64,000 bases of DNA from assembly GCF_000702605.1 (NCBI RefSeq), contig NZ_JNIR01000001.1, positions 2,932,001 through 2,996,000 of the forward strand, read 5' to 3'. Source of the stretch: Exiguobacterium acetylicum DSM 20416 (GTDB taxonomy: Bacteria; Bacillota; Bacilli; Exiguobacteriales; Exiguobacteriaceae). Positions 56,645 to 64,000 of this stretch are shown piece after piece. The notes beneath the pieces are model-generated. The model ran no database searches. It saw only the letters and a program-made list of their open reading frames with translations, and was not told the origin of the DNA. The translations under genes were made by a program, and so were the position numbers. Position 1 is the first letter of the stretch; each line of letters starts with the position of its first letter.

Positions 56645-56646
56645 AC

Positions 56647-56680
56647 AAAAGAACGTGTGCCGCGGCACACGTTCTTTTTT
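56647..56680. terminator. Terminator of ywhD and the convergent phosphoesterase
   Basis: GAACGTGTGCCG-CGGCACACGTTC is a perfect 24-nt palindrome (56651-56674) with A run before and T run after. Confidence 0.9.
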
Positions 56681-57525
56681 CATGGTCGTTTTAGCGTCAA
56701 GACGACGAGTTCCGGATGATTGAACAGACGAAACGGAAACAGACTGTTCCCGAGACCACGACTGACGATCAGTTCGGTTTGCTGTTCCTGATAGCGACCT
56801 GCCGTCACGGTTGGAAAGAATCCTTGACCGGGCGCATACAGACCTTCCGTAAACGGCAGGCGAATCTGTCCGCCATGGGCGTGACCAGATAAAACGAGAT
56901 CAACGGAACGCTGCGCATACAAGGATTTATATTCCGGACGATGCGCAAGCAAAAGTCGAAACGCATCAGGTGATACGTCTTGCAATGCTTGATCGAGACT
57001 TTGACGAATGCCATCAGGTTCCGACAGTCCTTCGCGCCACCGTGTCGTCGTCGGATCATCGATACCGAGTAACGAAATCGATTGACCTTGGTATTCGATG
57101 ACGCGCGATTCATTCCGGAGAACGGTTACACCCAGTTGCTCAAGCTTCGGCAAAATCGTTAGATTGAGTCGCACCTCATGATTCCCGGTGACGAAGTAGA
57201 CCGGATATCGATCAACGAGCGCTTTCATGAGTGTAAGGGCGGCCTCTTCACCGTTTCGCCTCGAGTCAATCAAATCACCTGTCATGACGACGAGATCCGG
57301 CTTTTCGCGATCAATCTTGTTCAGTAGTCGTTCTTGTTCATTCCCAAACGCTTTGCCATGTAAATCTGCGACCTGCACGACGCGATAGCCATCAAACGCT
57401 TCCGGTAAGCGATTCGACGTGACCGTCATCCGTGAGACATCAATGACGTTATTTTCACGATATAAAAACCAGCTTCCTAAGGCGAGGACACCAAGGGATA
57501 CTAGCCAGCGTGTACGTTTTCGCAT
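56680..57525 (-). CDS. Membrane-anchored metallophosphoesterase
   Basis: A 281-residue protein with one N-terminal membrane anchor (about 8-22). The metal-binding blocks are in order: ADLHG (about 53), GDLID, GNHEVR and GHAHGGQ. It belongs to the YkuE/YaeI type, some of which act on lipid phosphates or UDP-sugars. The ATG at 57525 follows GAGGTGG; the ATG four codons earlier overlaps that site. It is downstream of the BCCT gene, with a terminator between. Confidence 0.88.
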   Translation of the reverse strand: MRKRTRWLVSLGVLALGSWFLYRENNVIDVSRMTVTSNRLPEAFDGYRVVQVADLHGKAFGNEQERLLNKIDREKPDLVVMTGDLIDSRRNGEEAALTLMKALVDRYPVYFVTGNHEVRLNLTILPKLEQLGVTVLRNESRVIEYQGQSISLLGIDDPTTTRWREGLSEPDGIRQSLDQALQDVSPDAFRLLLAHRPEYKSLYAQRSVDLVLSGHAHGGQIRLPFTEGLYAPGQGFFPTVTAGRYQEQQTELIVSRGLGNSLFPFRLFNHPELVVLTLKRP

Positions 57526-57566
57526 AAGCCACCTCATTTCTTCTACTCAGCATAATTCAGGATAAC

Positions 57567-57601
57567 AAAAAAGACCTCCTTCCGTATGCGACGGAAGGAG
57601 G
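57567..57601 (-). terminator. Terminator of the BCCT transporter gene
   Basis: CCTCCTTCCGT and ACGGAAGGAGG pair perfectly, and six T follow on the minus strand. Confidence 0.9.
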
Positions 57602-57614
57602 AAATCAATTCAAT

Positions 57615-59171
57615 TTAAGCATCTTGTTTTAAATCTGTGACTTCTTTTTGCGCATCGGGTTCATCTGACAAGTCCTTGAACAAGGCGATGACCATCATTC
57701 CGACGACGAAGATGAACGGGAAGGCGGCTAGAACAGCGGCTGCTTGTAAGGCGCTTAATCCACCGGCATAAAGTAAGACGGCAGCGATCGAAGACTGGAT
57801 GACACCCCAAGCAAGCTTGATGCGTAAGCTTGGCATCAGGCTACCGCCAGACGATAGCATACCGAGAACGTACGTCGCGGAGTCAGCCGAAGTGATGAAG
57901 AACGTCGTGATCAAGAAGACGGCAACGATACTGAGGAACGTACCTAAGCCACCGAATGTCTCAAACAGAGCGAACATTCCAGTTTCGACCCCTTTATCGT
58001 TAACGGTCGAAATCAAATTGACGTTTTGGAACAATTCGTTCCAGATCGCTGACCCACCGAAGACCGAGAACCAAAGGAGACCAAAGATGGTTGGGACAAG
58101 CATGATGCCGATGACGAACTCACGAATCGTCCGTCCTTTTGAGACGCGGGCGATGAACGTACCGACGAATGGTGACCATGAAATCCACCAAGCCCAGTAG
58201 AAAATCGTCCAACCGTTGATCCACTCACGTTCATCTGGGTTAAAAGCAGAAGCCCGGAAGCTCATGACGGGTAAGTTCTGCAGGTAAGCCCCTGTCGTTT
58301 GCACAAAGAGGTCCATAATGAAACTGAACGGTCCGAGGAAGAGGACACCGATCATCAACAGAACGGCAAGAACGATGTTGGCGTTACTGAGACGAACGAT
58401 TCCTTTATCGAGACCTGACGCGGCACTGATCATGTAGAGAATCGAAACGACGACAATGATGATGATTTGAGTCGTGAATGTGTTTGGAATACTACTTGTC
58501 AGGAAGTTGAGCCCACCTGAGATTTGTTGCGCACCGAGACCGAGTGACGTCGCGACACCAAATGCCGTTGCGACGATAGCAAGTACTTCGACAGTACCTT
58601 TACCGGCAGAAGCGTACCGAGGCTTCATCAATGAAGCGACAGTGTCACCAATCGTAGCAGGACGTCCTTTTCGGAATGTCGAGTACGCGATAGCAAGCGC
58701 GACGATCGCGTATAAGGCCCAAGGGTGGAGTCCCCAATGGAAGAACGAATAGCGCATTGCGAGGCGTGCTGATTCCGTCGGATCGTCTGTTGCGACTGGT
58801 GGCGTATGGAAGTGCGTCAATGGCTCTGAGACACCCCAGAAGACAAGCCCGATTCCCATACCAGCACTGAAAAGCATCGCAAACCAAGAAATTAGACCAT
58901 ATTCAGGACGGTCCGAATCCTTACCGAGTCGGATTGAACCGAAGCGGGAAAAGATTAAAAAGATAGCAATGATTAAAAAAGCACTCATGCCGAGTAGATA
59001 AAGCCAGCCAAATCCGTTAGAGACAAAGGATTGTGCTTTAGCTGTGACATTTCCGAGACTAGCTGCACCGATTAGGGATTCCGGTAAGATTCCCCATATG
59101 GTAAAGAGCACACAGAAAATGACGGATACCATAAAGACTTTTGTGATCTTACTTTTTCGATTATTTTCCAT
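57615..59171 (-). CDS. BCCT-family glycine betaine transporter (OpuD/BetL-like)
   Basis: A 518-residue transporter with 12 helices. The trimethylammonium box WAWWISWSPFVGTFIARVSK (about 324-343) and GMGIGLVFWGVSEPL (about 85-99) are diagnostic. It takes up betaine or a related osmoprotectant with sodium. The ATG at 59171 has AAGGTG 10 nt upstream; longer readings lack a site. A sigma-B-like promoter upstream would give osmotic/general stress control, as for opuD. Confidence 0.93.
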   Translation of the reverse strand: MENNRKSKITKVFMVSVIFCVLFTIWGILPESLIGAASLGNVTAKAQSFVSNGFGWLYLLGMSAFLIIAIFLIFSRFGSIRLGKDSDRPEYGLISWFAMLFSAGMGIGLVFWGVSEPLTHFHTPPVATDDPTESARLAMRYSFFHWGLHPWALYAIVALAIAYSTFRKGRPATIGDTVASLMKPRYASAGKGTVEVLAIVATAFGVATSLGLGAQQISGGLNFLTSSIPNTFTTQIIIIVVVSILYMISAASGLDKGIVRLSNANIVLAVLLMIGVLFLGPFSFIMDLFVQTTGAYLQNLPVMSFRASAFNPDEREWINGWTIFYWAWWISWSPFVGTFIARVSKGRTIREFVIGIMLVPTIFGLLWFSVFGGSAIWNELFQNVNLISTVNDKGVETGMFALFETFGGLGTFLSIVAVFLITTFFITSADSATYVLGMLSSGGSLMPSLRIKLAWGVIQSSIAAVLLYAGGLSALQAAAVLAAFPFIFVVGMMVIALFKDLSDEPDAQKEVTDLKQDA

Positions 59172-59549
59172 CGTGTTCCACACCTTCTTTCGAATTTTAC
59201 ATAGTTGTTTTGTATCAAATGATGGCAACGACATTATCATTACCCCGTCAATCCGATAACAAAACCTAATCACGCAGGGTACTACCGTAACAAACATTTG
59301 AGCGGAAAAGCAAATCGACCGGGAAATGAGAACAAAAAAACCAATGATTTACAAGGAAGGGAGAGCAAAAAAGGGCTCAATCATGCGTATCTAAAATAAT
59401 GTGGAAATAAAGAAAAAGAAAACGTTAATACTGTTATTTCCCGTTTCGTCTTAAAACTAACGTAAAGCTTGATATGAGCAAATCAGAGGCAGTCTGAAAT
59501 CAGATTTGATATAACAAAAGCAGTCATCATTTTGAAGGAGGCATTTCCC
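59172..59549. other. Divergent betaine transporter/nitroreductase region (378 nt)
   Basis: It holds a sigma-B-like promoter for the transporter and overlapping repeats near the nitroreductase (two copies of AAATCAGA within 59478-59506). No further gene with a ribosome site is seen. Confidence 0.5.
59240..59265 (-). promoter_or_regulatory. Sigma-B-like promoter of the betaine transporter
   Basis: On the minus strand GTTTTG (59265-59260), 14 nt, GGGTAA (59245-59240). It matches the sigma-B pattern and gives a leader of about 60 nt. Confidence 0.5.
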
Positions 59550-60221
59550 ATGGAAAAAGAACAACAAAAACAAGCGATTCTCGAAGCATTTCAATCTCGT
59601 CATGCCACAAAGGCATTTAACGGTCAAATGATCCCAGAAGAAGATTTTCGTTTCGTTTTAGAAACAGCGCGTCTGTCACCGAGCTCGTTCGGTTATGAGC
59701 CATGGAACATGCTCGTCATTCAAAATCCAGAAATTCGTGAAGCATTAAAAGAAGTCTCTTGGGGGGCGCAAGGACAATTGCCGACAGCGAGTCACTTTGT
59801 CTTATTCCTCGCCCGGACAGGGGAGCAAATGCAGGCAGATGGTCCACATGTTACGCAGATGATGGACTTCCTTGGTTTATCCGAAGAAGCGAAAGCCGGA
59901 CGGACGAAGCGTTATGGTCTGTTTTTAAAAGAGGATTTCGCGATTGGTGATAACCCGAAAGCGATGGAAGACTGGGCAGCAAAACAAGCTTATATCGCAC
60001 TCGGGAACATGATGTCGACGGCAGCACAAATCGGTGTGGATTCATGCCCGATCGAAGGATTCGACCAGCAAGCCGTCGAGCAATTACTCGTCGATCGTGG
60101 ACTGCTCGATCGTTCTGTTTTCACGGTGCCGGTCATGGTCGCGTTCGGTTACCGAGCAGACGAACCAAAACGTGAAAAGCAACGTCGTCCGCTCGATGAA
60201 ATCGTGACGTTCGTCGAGTAA
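59550..60221 (+). CDS. Nitroreductase-family NAD(P)H-dependent oxidoreductase
   Basis: A 223-residue FMN enzyme. SRHATKAFNG (about 16-25) binds FMN phosphate, and ARLSPSSFGYEPW and the late GNMMSTAAQIGVDSCPIEGF are typical. It reduces quinones or nitro compounds; the physiological substrate is unknown. The ATG at 59550 is preceded by GAAGGAGG. It appears monocistronic. Confidence 0.92.
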   Translation: MEKEQQKQAILEAFQSRHATKAFNGQMIPEEDFRFVLETARLSPSSFGYEPWNMLVIQNPEIREALKEVSWGAQGQLPTASHFVLFLARTGEQMQADGPHVTQMMDFLGLSEEAKAGRTKRYGLFLKEDFAIGDNPKAMEDWAAKQAYIALGNMMSTAAQIGVDSCPIEGFDQQAVEQLLVDRGLLDRSVFTVPVMVAFGYRADEPKREKQRRPLDEIVTFVE

Positions 60222-60365
60222 AGACGAAAGACAAAAATTTTCGAATTATATAGAAGTTTCTTTCGAAATTCGGTATACTCGCATTTGTATGATTAAGAAG
60301 CGCCGTAAACGCCACTCGCATACGAACAACTTTTGTCTTGATGAAAGAAAGGGGTTCTATCGCAA

Positions 60366-61208
60366 ATGGAACAAAAATTAAAGTTATGGTTCACGGAACA
60401 CCAAACGGAAGATTACGGTATCACATTCCGTGTCAACCACGTTTATGAGAGCGAACAAACGGAGTTTCAACGCCTAGAGATGGTTGAAACGGACGAGTTC
60501 GGTACGATGTTGTTACTTGACGGAATGGTCATGACGACAGATAAGGACGAGTTCGTTTACCACGAGATGGTCGCGCACGTCCCATTGTTCACACACCCGA
60601 ATCCAAAGTCGGTTCTGGTCGTTGGTGGAGGAGACGGCGGAGTCATCCGTGAAGTCTTGAAACACCCATCCGTCGAAAAAGCAGTTTTGGTTGAAATCGA
60701 CGGAAAAGTCATCGAGTATTCGAAAAAATACCTCCCGAACATTGCAGGTGGATTGGACGATGCACGCGTCGAAGTCATCGTTGGGGATGGATTCATGCAT
60801 ATCGCAGAAGCAGAAAACGAGTATGATGTCATCATGGTCGACTCGACAGAACCAGTTGGTCCAGCGGTCAACTTGTTCACGAAAGGCTTCTACTCTGGTA
60901 TTTCAAAAGCATTAAAAGAGGACGGCATTTTCGTCGCACAATCGGATAACCCATGGTTCACACCAGACTTGATCCGTGATGTTCAACGCGACGTCAAAGA
61001 AATCTTCCCGATCACGAAGCTCTACATCGCAAACGTTCCGACATACCCAAGTGGTCTTTGGACGTTCACGATCGGATCGAAGAAACATGATCCGCTTGCA
61101 GTTGCACCAGAGCGTTTCCACGAGATCGACACGAAGTATTATACGCCTGAGCTTCACACGGCAGCTTTCGCGCTTCCGAAGTTCGTTAAAGATTTGACGA
61201 ACGGCTGA
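60366..61208 (+). CDS. speE: Spermidine synthase (polyamine aminopropyltransferase)
   Basis: A 280-residue enzyme that makes spermidine from putrescine and decarboxylated [23 protein letters not shown] (85-104) is the nucleoside-binding motif, and [12 protein letters not shown] holds the catalytic Asp. AAAGGGG precedes the ATG. A TATACT lies 87 nt upstream. speB follows, as in Bacillus. Confidence 0.97.
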   Translation: MEQKLKLWFTEHQTEDYGITFRVNHVYESEQTEFQRLEMVETDEFGTMLLLDGMVMTTDKDEFVYHEMVAHVPLFTHPNPKSVLVVGGGDGGVIREVLKHPSVEKAVLVEIDGKVIEYSKKYLPNIAGGLDDARVEVIVGDGFMHIAEAENEYDVIMVDSTEPVGPAVNLFTKGFYSGISKALKEDGIFVAQSDNPWFTPDLIRDVQRDVKEIFPITKLYIANVPTYPSGLWTFTIGSKKHDPLAVAPERFHEIDTKYYTPELHTAAFALPKFVKDLTNG

Positions 61209-61231
61209 GTTCAGTCACTATAGCACACATG

Positions 61232-61266
61232 AACAGAGCGGTTTCGATCTTCGAAATCGCTCTGTT
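61232..61266 (+). repeat. Hairpin between speE and speB
   Basis: AACAGAGCGGTTTCGA pairs with TCGAAATCGCTCTGTT around TCT with one G-T pair. Only GTT follows, so it may be a leaky terminator or an mRNA processing/stability element. Confidence 0.75.
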
Positions 61267-61322
61267 GTCAGGTAAACAGGCGTTTGCATCAGCAAGCGGC
61301 AAATGAACAGGAGGAATGGATC

Positions 61323-62195
61323 ATGCGCTTTGATGAAGCATATTCAGGAAAAGTCTTTATCGCGAGTCAATCGACTCACGAGGATGCAAAAGGAATTTTA
61401 TACGGCATGCCGATGGACTGGACGGTCAGTTTCCGTCCCGGTTCACGATTCGGTCCGGCACGTATCCGTGAAGTCTCACTTGGTCTAGAAGAATATAGCC
61501 CGTACTTAGATGGTGACATCGCCGACGCGAAGTTGTTTGACGCGGGAGATATCCCGTTACCATTCGGGAATGCACAAAAATCACTTGATATGATTGAAGA
61601 ATACGTCGATTCGTTACTGACAGCAGGCAAGTTCCCGCTCGGTATGGGTGGCGAACATTTAGTCACGTGGCCAGTCGTCAAAGCGTTCGATAAACACTTC
61701 GATGATTTTGTCGTACTTCACTTTGATGCGCATACGGACTTACGAGACGAATATGAAGGAGAGCCATTGTCGCACTCGACGCCACTCAAGAAGATCGCCA
61801 ACTTGATCGGACCAGAGAACTGCTATTCATTCGGAATTCGTTCAGGTATGAAAGAAGAGTTCGAATGGGCGAAGACATCAGGTTACAACCTCTTCAAATA
61901 CGAGATCGTCGAGCCGCTTCGTCAAGTCCTTCCGACACTTGCCGGTAAAAAGGTCTACGTTACGATCGACATCGATGTTCTTGATCCGTCAGCAGCACCA
62001 GGGACAGGAACACAAGAAATCGGTGGGGTGACGACGAAGGAATTACTTGAGGTCGTTCATATGATTGCACGAGCAGACGTTGACGTCATCGGTGCGGATT
62101 TGGTAGAAGTATGCCCAGCATACGATCAATCTGACATGACAGCGATCGCTGCAGCGAAGGTATTACGTGAAATGATGATTGGATTCATTAAATGA
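61323..62195 (+). CDS. speB: Agmatinase
   Basis: A 290-residue ureohydrolase that splits agmatine into putrescine and urea. LGMGGEHLVTWPV, LHFDAHTDLRDEYEG and TIDIDVLDPSAAPGTGTQE carry the manganese ligands. The ATG at 61323 has CAGGAGG at good distance; the longer reading is not supported. With speE it makes the arginine-decarboxylase route to polyamines. Confidence 0.96.
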   Translation: MRFDEAYSGKVFIASQSTHEDAKGILYGMPMDWTVSFRPGSRFGPARIREVSLGLEEYSPYLDGDIADAKLFDAGDIPLPFGNAQKSLDMIEEYVDSLLTAGKFPLGMGGEHLVTWPVVKAFDKHFDDFVVLHFDAHTDLRDEYEGEPLSHSTPLKKIANLIGPENCYSFGIRSGMKEEFEWAKTSGYNLFKYEIVEPLRQVLPTLAGKKVYVTIDIDVLDPSAAPGTGTQEIGGVTTKELLEVVHMIARADVDVIGADLVEVCPAYDQSDMTAIAAAKVLREMMIGFIK

Positions 62196-62201
62196 ATAGA
62201 C

Positions 62202-62236
62202 AAAAAGAGACCAGACGTGATGTCGGTCTCTTTTGT
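62202..62236. terminator. Terminator between speB and the LysE gene
   Basis: AAAAAGAGACC and GGTCTCTTTT pair around an inner GAC/GTC, with T runs on both strands. Confidence 0.82.
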
Positions 62237-62241
62237 TTTGT

Positions 62242-62835
62242 TCAGAGGAAGAACTGAATGACCCCGAACGCACCGAATCCGATGATTAGACTGGCAGACG
62301 TCCATTGAATGATACGTAAAGTGGGTGTCGCAAGCTGGTGCTTGAGCAGATGCGTGATGTTCGCTAGAATGACCCACCAAGCGGCAGAACCAAGAAAAAT
62401 ACCGATTAGAAACAAAAAGGCATCTTGTCCGTTCATCATTGTTAACTCAAAGCGTGCAAACAACGCCAGGAATAGCGTGATTGTCATCGGGTTCAAGAAC
62501 GTCAGGAGTAAGACGGATAGATAGCTACTTAACCGTGACGAGGCTGTATCGGAAATCGAGGCGTTCGAAGAAGCTTGAAACATCGACCAGCCGATGTAAC
62601 ACAAAAACAGACTGCCGATCAGTTGCATCCAGTGTGCTTGAGTGATTAGGGATTGGACAAGCGAAAAACCGGACAATGCAATCAATCCATAAGTGAAGTC
62701 TACCGTTGCGGCTCCGAGTCCGGAAACGATGCCGGAAATTCGTCCATGTCGAAGCGTTCGTTGCATGCATAAAAGTCCGATTGGACCTACGGGAGCCGCT
62801 AACGCAAACCCGATTCCAAAACCAGTCGCAAACAT
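62242..62835 (-). CDS. LysE/RhtB-family amino acid exporter
   Basis: A 197-residue protein with about six helices. ALAAPVGPIGLLCMQRTLRH (about 11-30) is the family signature. LLLTFLNPMTITLFLALFA is typical of the central helices. It exports an amino acid. The Lrp-type regulator directly upstream shares a TAATG overlap, so the pair is coupled, and the regulator probably senses the exported amino acid. Confidence 0.9.
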   Translation of the reverse strand: MFATGFGIGFALAAPVGPIGLLCMQRTLRHGRISGIVSGLGAATVDFTYGLIALSGFSLVQSLITQAHWMQLIGSLFLCYIGWSMFQASSNASISDTASSRLSSYLSVLLLTFLNPMTITLFLALFARFELTMMNGQDAFLFLIGIFLGSAAWWVILANITHLLKHQLATPTLRIIQWTSASLIIGFGAFGVIQFFL

Positions 62836-63293
62836 TAGTCAACCTCGGGTAACGGAAAATGAAGCGATTCCTTTTCCGTCCGCATGATGATTGTTGTTTT
62901 TGTCCGCAGGATACCTGCTAATTCTTTGATGTGGTAGGTGATGATTTCATCAAGTTGTTCTGTATCACGACAACGGATTTTAAGTAGATAATCATCGTCC
63001 CCGGCGACGTGATGACATTCCAGTACGTACTCAAGTTCTTGAACCCGTTTTAGAAATGGCGCTCGGTGTTCCGGTCGCTCGAGTGAAACAGCGACGAACG
63101 CAGCAAGACGATAGTCAAAGGAGGAAGGGTCTAGCACCGTTGTTAATTGACGGATGATACCTTGCTCTTGTAAGCGTGCTACACGTTCTGCTACAGCCGG
63201 TGCCGATAAACCGATGTGCTGTGCAAGTGTCGACCATTTCATACGAGCATCGCTTCTTAAAAAATCAATAATTTTTAAATCGTAGGAATCCAT
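62835..63293 (-). CDS. Lrp/AsnC-family transcriptional regulator
   Basis: A 152-residue protein with an N-terminal helix-turn-helix (KIIDFLRSDARMKWSTLAQH and SAPAVAERVARLQEQG) and a C-terminal RAM ligand domain (VAGDDDYLLKIRCRD). Length is normal. It is the first gene of a pair with the LysE exporter. GAAAGGAAGG precedes the ATG. Amino-acid-responsive control of the exporter is likely. Confidence 0.93.
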   Translation of the reverse strand: MDSYDLKIIDFLRSDARMKWSTLAQHIGLSAPAVAERVARLQEQGIIRQLTTVLDPSSFDYRLAAFVAVSLERPEHRAPFLKRVQELEYVLECHHVAGDDDYLLKIRCRDTEQLDEIITYHIKELAGILRTKTTIIMRTEKESLHFPLPEVD

Positions 63294-63359
63294 AAATAAA
63301 AACCTTCCTTTCTATTGTTATTTAGAATATTTTATTTCGAAAAGAAAGGAGGTGTCAAA

Positions 63360-63491
63360 GTGTTTATAAAACAAGTTCATAGCACACTGAAATCTTTACA
63401 CATATACGGAACTGTCTTAAGTTTAAGATGTCACCACGAAGGAAATGTTCTGAAGTGTAAGAACATTGGTTTGAGAGCGATGTACATTTGA
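63360..63491 (+). CDS. Possible small protein of 43 residues
   Basis: A GTG-started frame with an almost ideal ribosome site, AAAGGAGGTG, 5 nt upstream. It encodes FIKQVHSTLKSLHIYG... ending GLRAMYI before TGA, 22 nt before the DUF4397 gene. It is basic with three Cys/His pairs scattered and is not recognised. The ribosome site is the main support. It could be a leader peptide for the secreted protein. Confidence 0.45.
   Translation: MFIKQVHSTLKSLHIYGTVLSLRCHHEGNVLKCKNIGLRAMYI
63445..63466. repeat. Inverted repeat upstream of the DUF4397 gene
   Basis: ATGTTCT and AGAACAT flank an 8-nt centre, inside the candidate small ORF and about 50 nt before the secreted protein. It may be an operator or an RNA hairpin. 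Confidence 0.35.
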
Positions 63492-63513
63492 CAATCAGAA
63501 AGGTGGAAAAAAG

Positions 63514-64000
63514 ATGAAGAAACTCTTATCGTTTGTGACTGCTACGTTACTGTTTGCACTATTCGTGTTACCAGTAGGCGCAGCTGATGACGCAATGGTT
63601 CGTGTCATTCATGCTTCACCAGATGCTCCAGCAGTTGATATTGCGGTCGATGGCAAAAAAGCAGTATCAGGAGCGAAATTCAAAGATGTCACAGATTACC
63701 TCACACTACCAGCTGGGGAACATAAAGTAGAAGTATTCGCTGCAGGAACAACAAAAGATCCTGTGCTCTCTCAAACACTCAACGTCGAAGCTGGTAAATT
63801 CTACTCTGTCGCAGCAATCGGCAAATTGGCTGATATCAAACTAGCGGTCATGGAAGACAACGGTAAAGGCGAAGACGGCAAATCAATGGTCCGTGTCGCA
63901 CACTTTGCACCGGATGCACCAGCTGTTGATGTCGCACCAAAAGGTGGAGACCCACTCTTCAGTAACCTTGAATTCTCGAAAGTCTCTGACTACGGTACAC
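63514..64000 (+). CDS. Secreted DUF4397-domain protein, partial (C-terminus off the right edge)
   Basis: The first 162 codons are present. A signal peptide (KKLLSFVTATLLFALFVLPV, then cleavage near GAA-DD) is followed by one DUF4397 repeat (VRVIHASPDAPAVDIAVDG) and the beginning of a second (VRVAHFAPDAPAVDVAPKGG). These proteins are secreted or cell-wall linked and have no established role. AAAGGTGG precedes the ATG at 63514. Confidence 0.88.
   Translation, partial: MKKLLSFVTATLLFALFVLPVGAADDAMVRVIHASPDAPAVDIAVDGKKAVSGAKFKDVTDYLTLPAGEHKVEVFAAGTTKDPVLSQTLNVEAGKFYSVAAIGKLADIKLAVMEDNGKGEDGKSMVRVAHFAPDAPAVDVAPKGGDPLFSNLEFSKVSDYGT

Noticed and set aside
60289-60381. 30-codon frame (MIKKRRKRHS...) overlapping the speE start
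   Set aside because: No ribosome site and it runs into speE in another frame; more likely leader sequence.

Overview
The window is ordinary chromosomal sequence from a low-GC Gram-positive bacterium of the Bacillales. Strong AGGAGG-type ribosome binding sites, occasional GTG/TTG starts, Bacillus orthologues (YwfO, LipL, HemQ, YwhD, YwdI, YwdK), CcpA-type cre sites and sigma-W/sigma-B-like promoters all fit. The gene content (GlcU-Gdh without sporulation genes, tandem TerC proteins, many amino acid permeases) reminds me most of Exiguobacterium; that genus call is from memory and untested. I see no rRNA, tRNA, insertion sequence, prophage or CRISPR array.

Layout. 0-3 kb: truncated HlyD efflux subunit with divergent TetR regulator, membrane GGDEF cyclase, MarR regulator. 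3-13 kb: lysine-riboswitch permease, sodium:solute symporter, MsrAB, DUF2252 kinase-like protein, CAT-type permease, Gfo-GlpD. 13-21 kb: YwdI, SDR, lipoprotein nuclease, GlcU-Gdh-CDF with a sigma-B-like promoter, UbiB-like kinase, TRIC channel, DUF423. 21-30 kb: HemQ, Pta, guanine-riboswitch xpt-pbuX, CcpA-controlled permease, rhodanese, chemoreceptor. 30-36 kb: DUF2157/GDYXXLXY pair, then a T-box (apparent Met specifier) operon of a SAM hydrolase and an ECF transporter. 36-41 kb: CstA-type pyruvate permease with LytS-LytR, then FolE2. 41-49 kb: two TerC proteins, tandem-HD nucleotidase, Bcr-type MFS pump, flotillin/NfeD operon with a sigma-W-like promoter. 49-58 kb: DegV, LipL, YwfO, a phosphotransferase, a frameshifted NupC, several small proteins, YwhD, a metallophosphoesterase. 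57-64 kb: betaine transporter, nitroreductase, SpeE-SpeB, LysE with Lrp, a candidate small peptide and a truncated secreted DUF4397 protein.

How the genes work together. Three leader RNAs (lysine riboswitch, guanine riboswitch, T-box) each precede genes that import or recycle the ligand. The T-box operon joins methionine release from SAM with uptake. Carbon control recurs: cre-like sites lie before the symporter, an amino acid permease, cstA and lytS, so pyruvate sensing and uptake appear to be under catabolite control. The best candidates for a second look are the Met T-box operon, the flotillin operon with its unknown first gene, the tandem-HD protein, the hairpin in the hlyD leader, several unlisted small ORFs, and the single-base frameshift in nupC.
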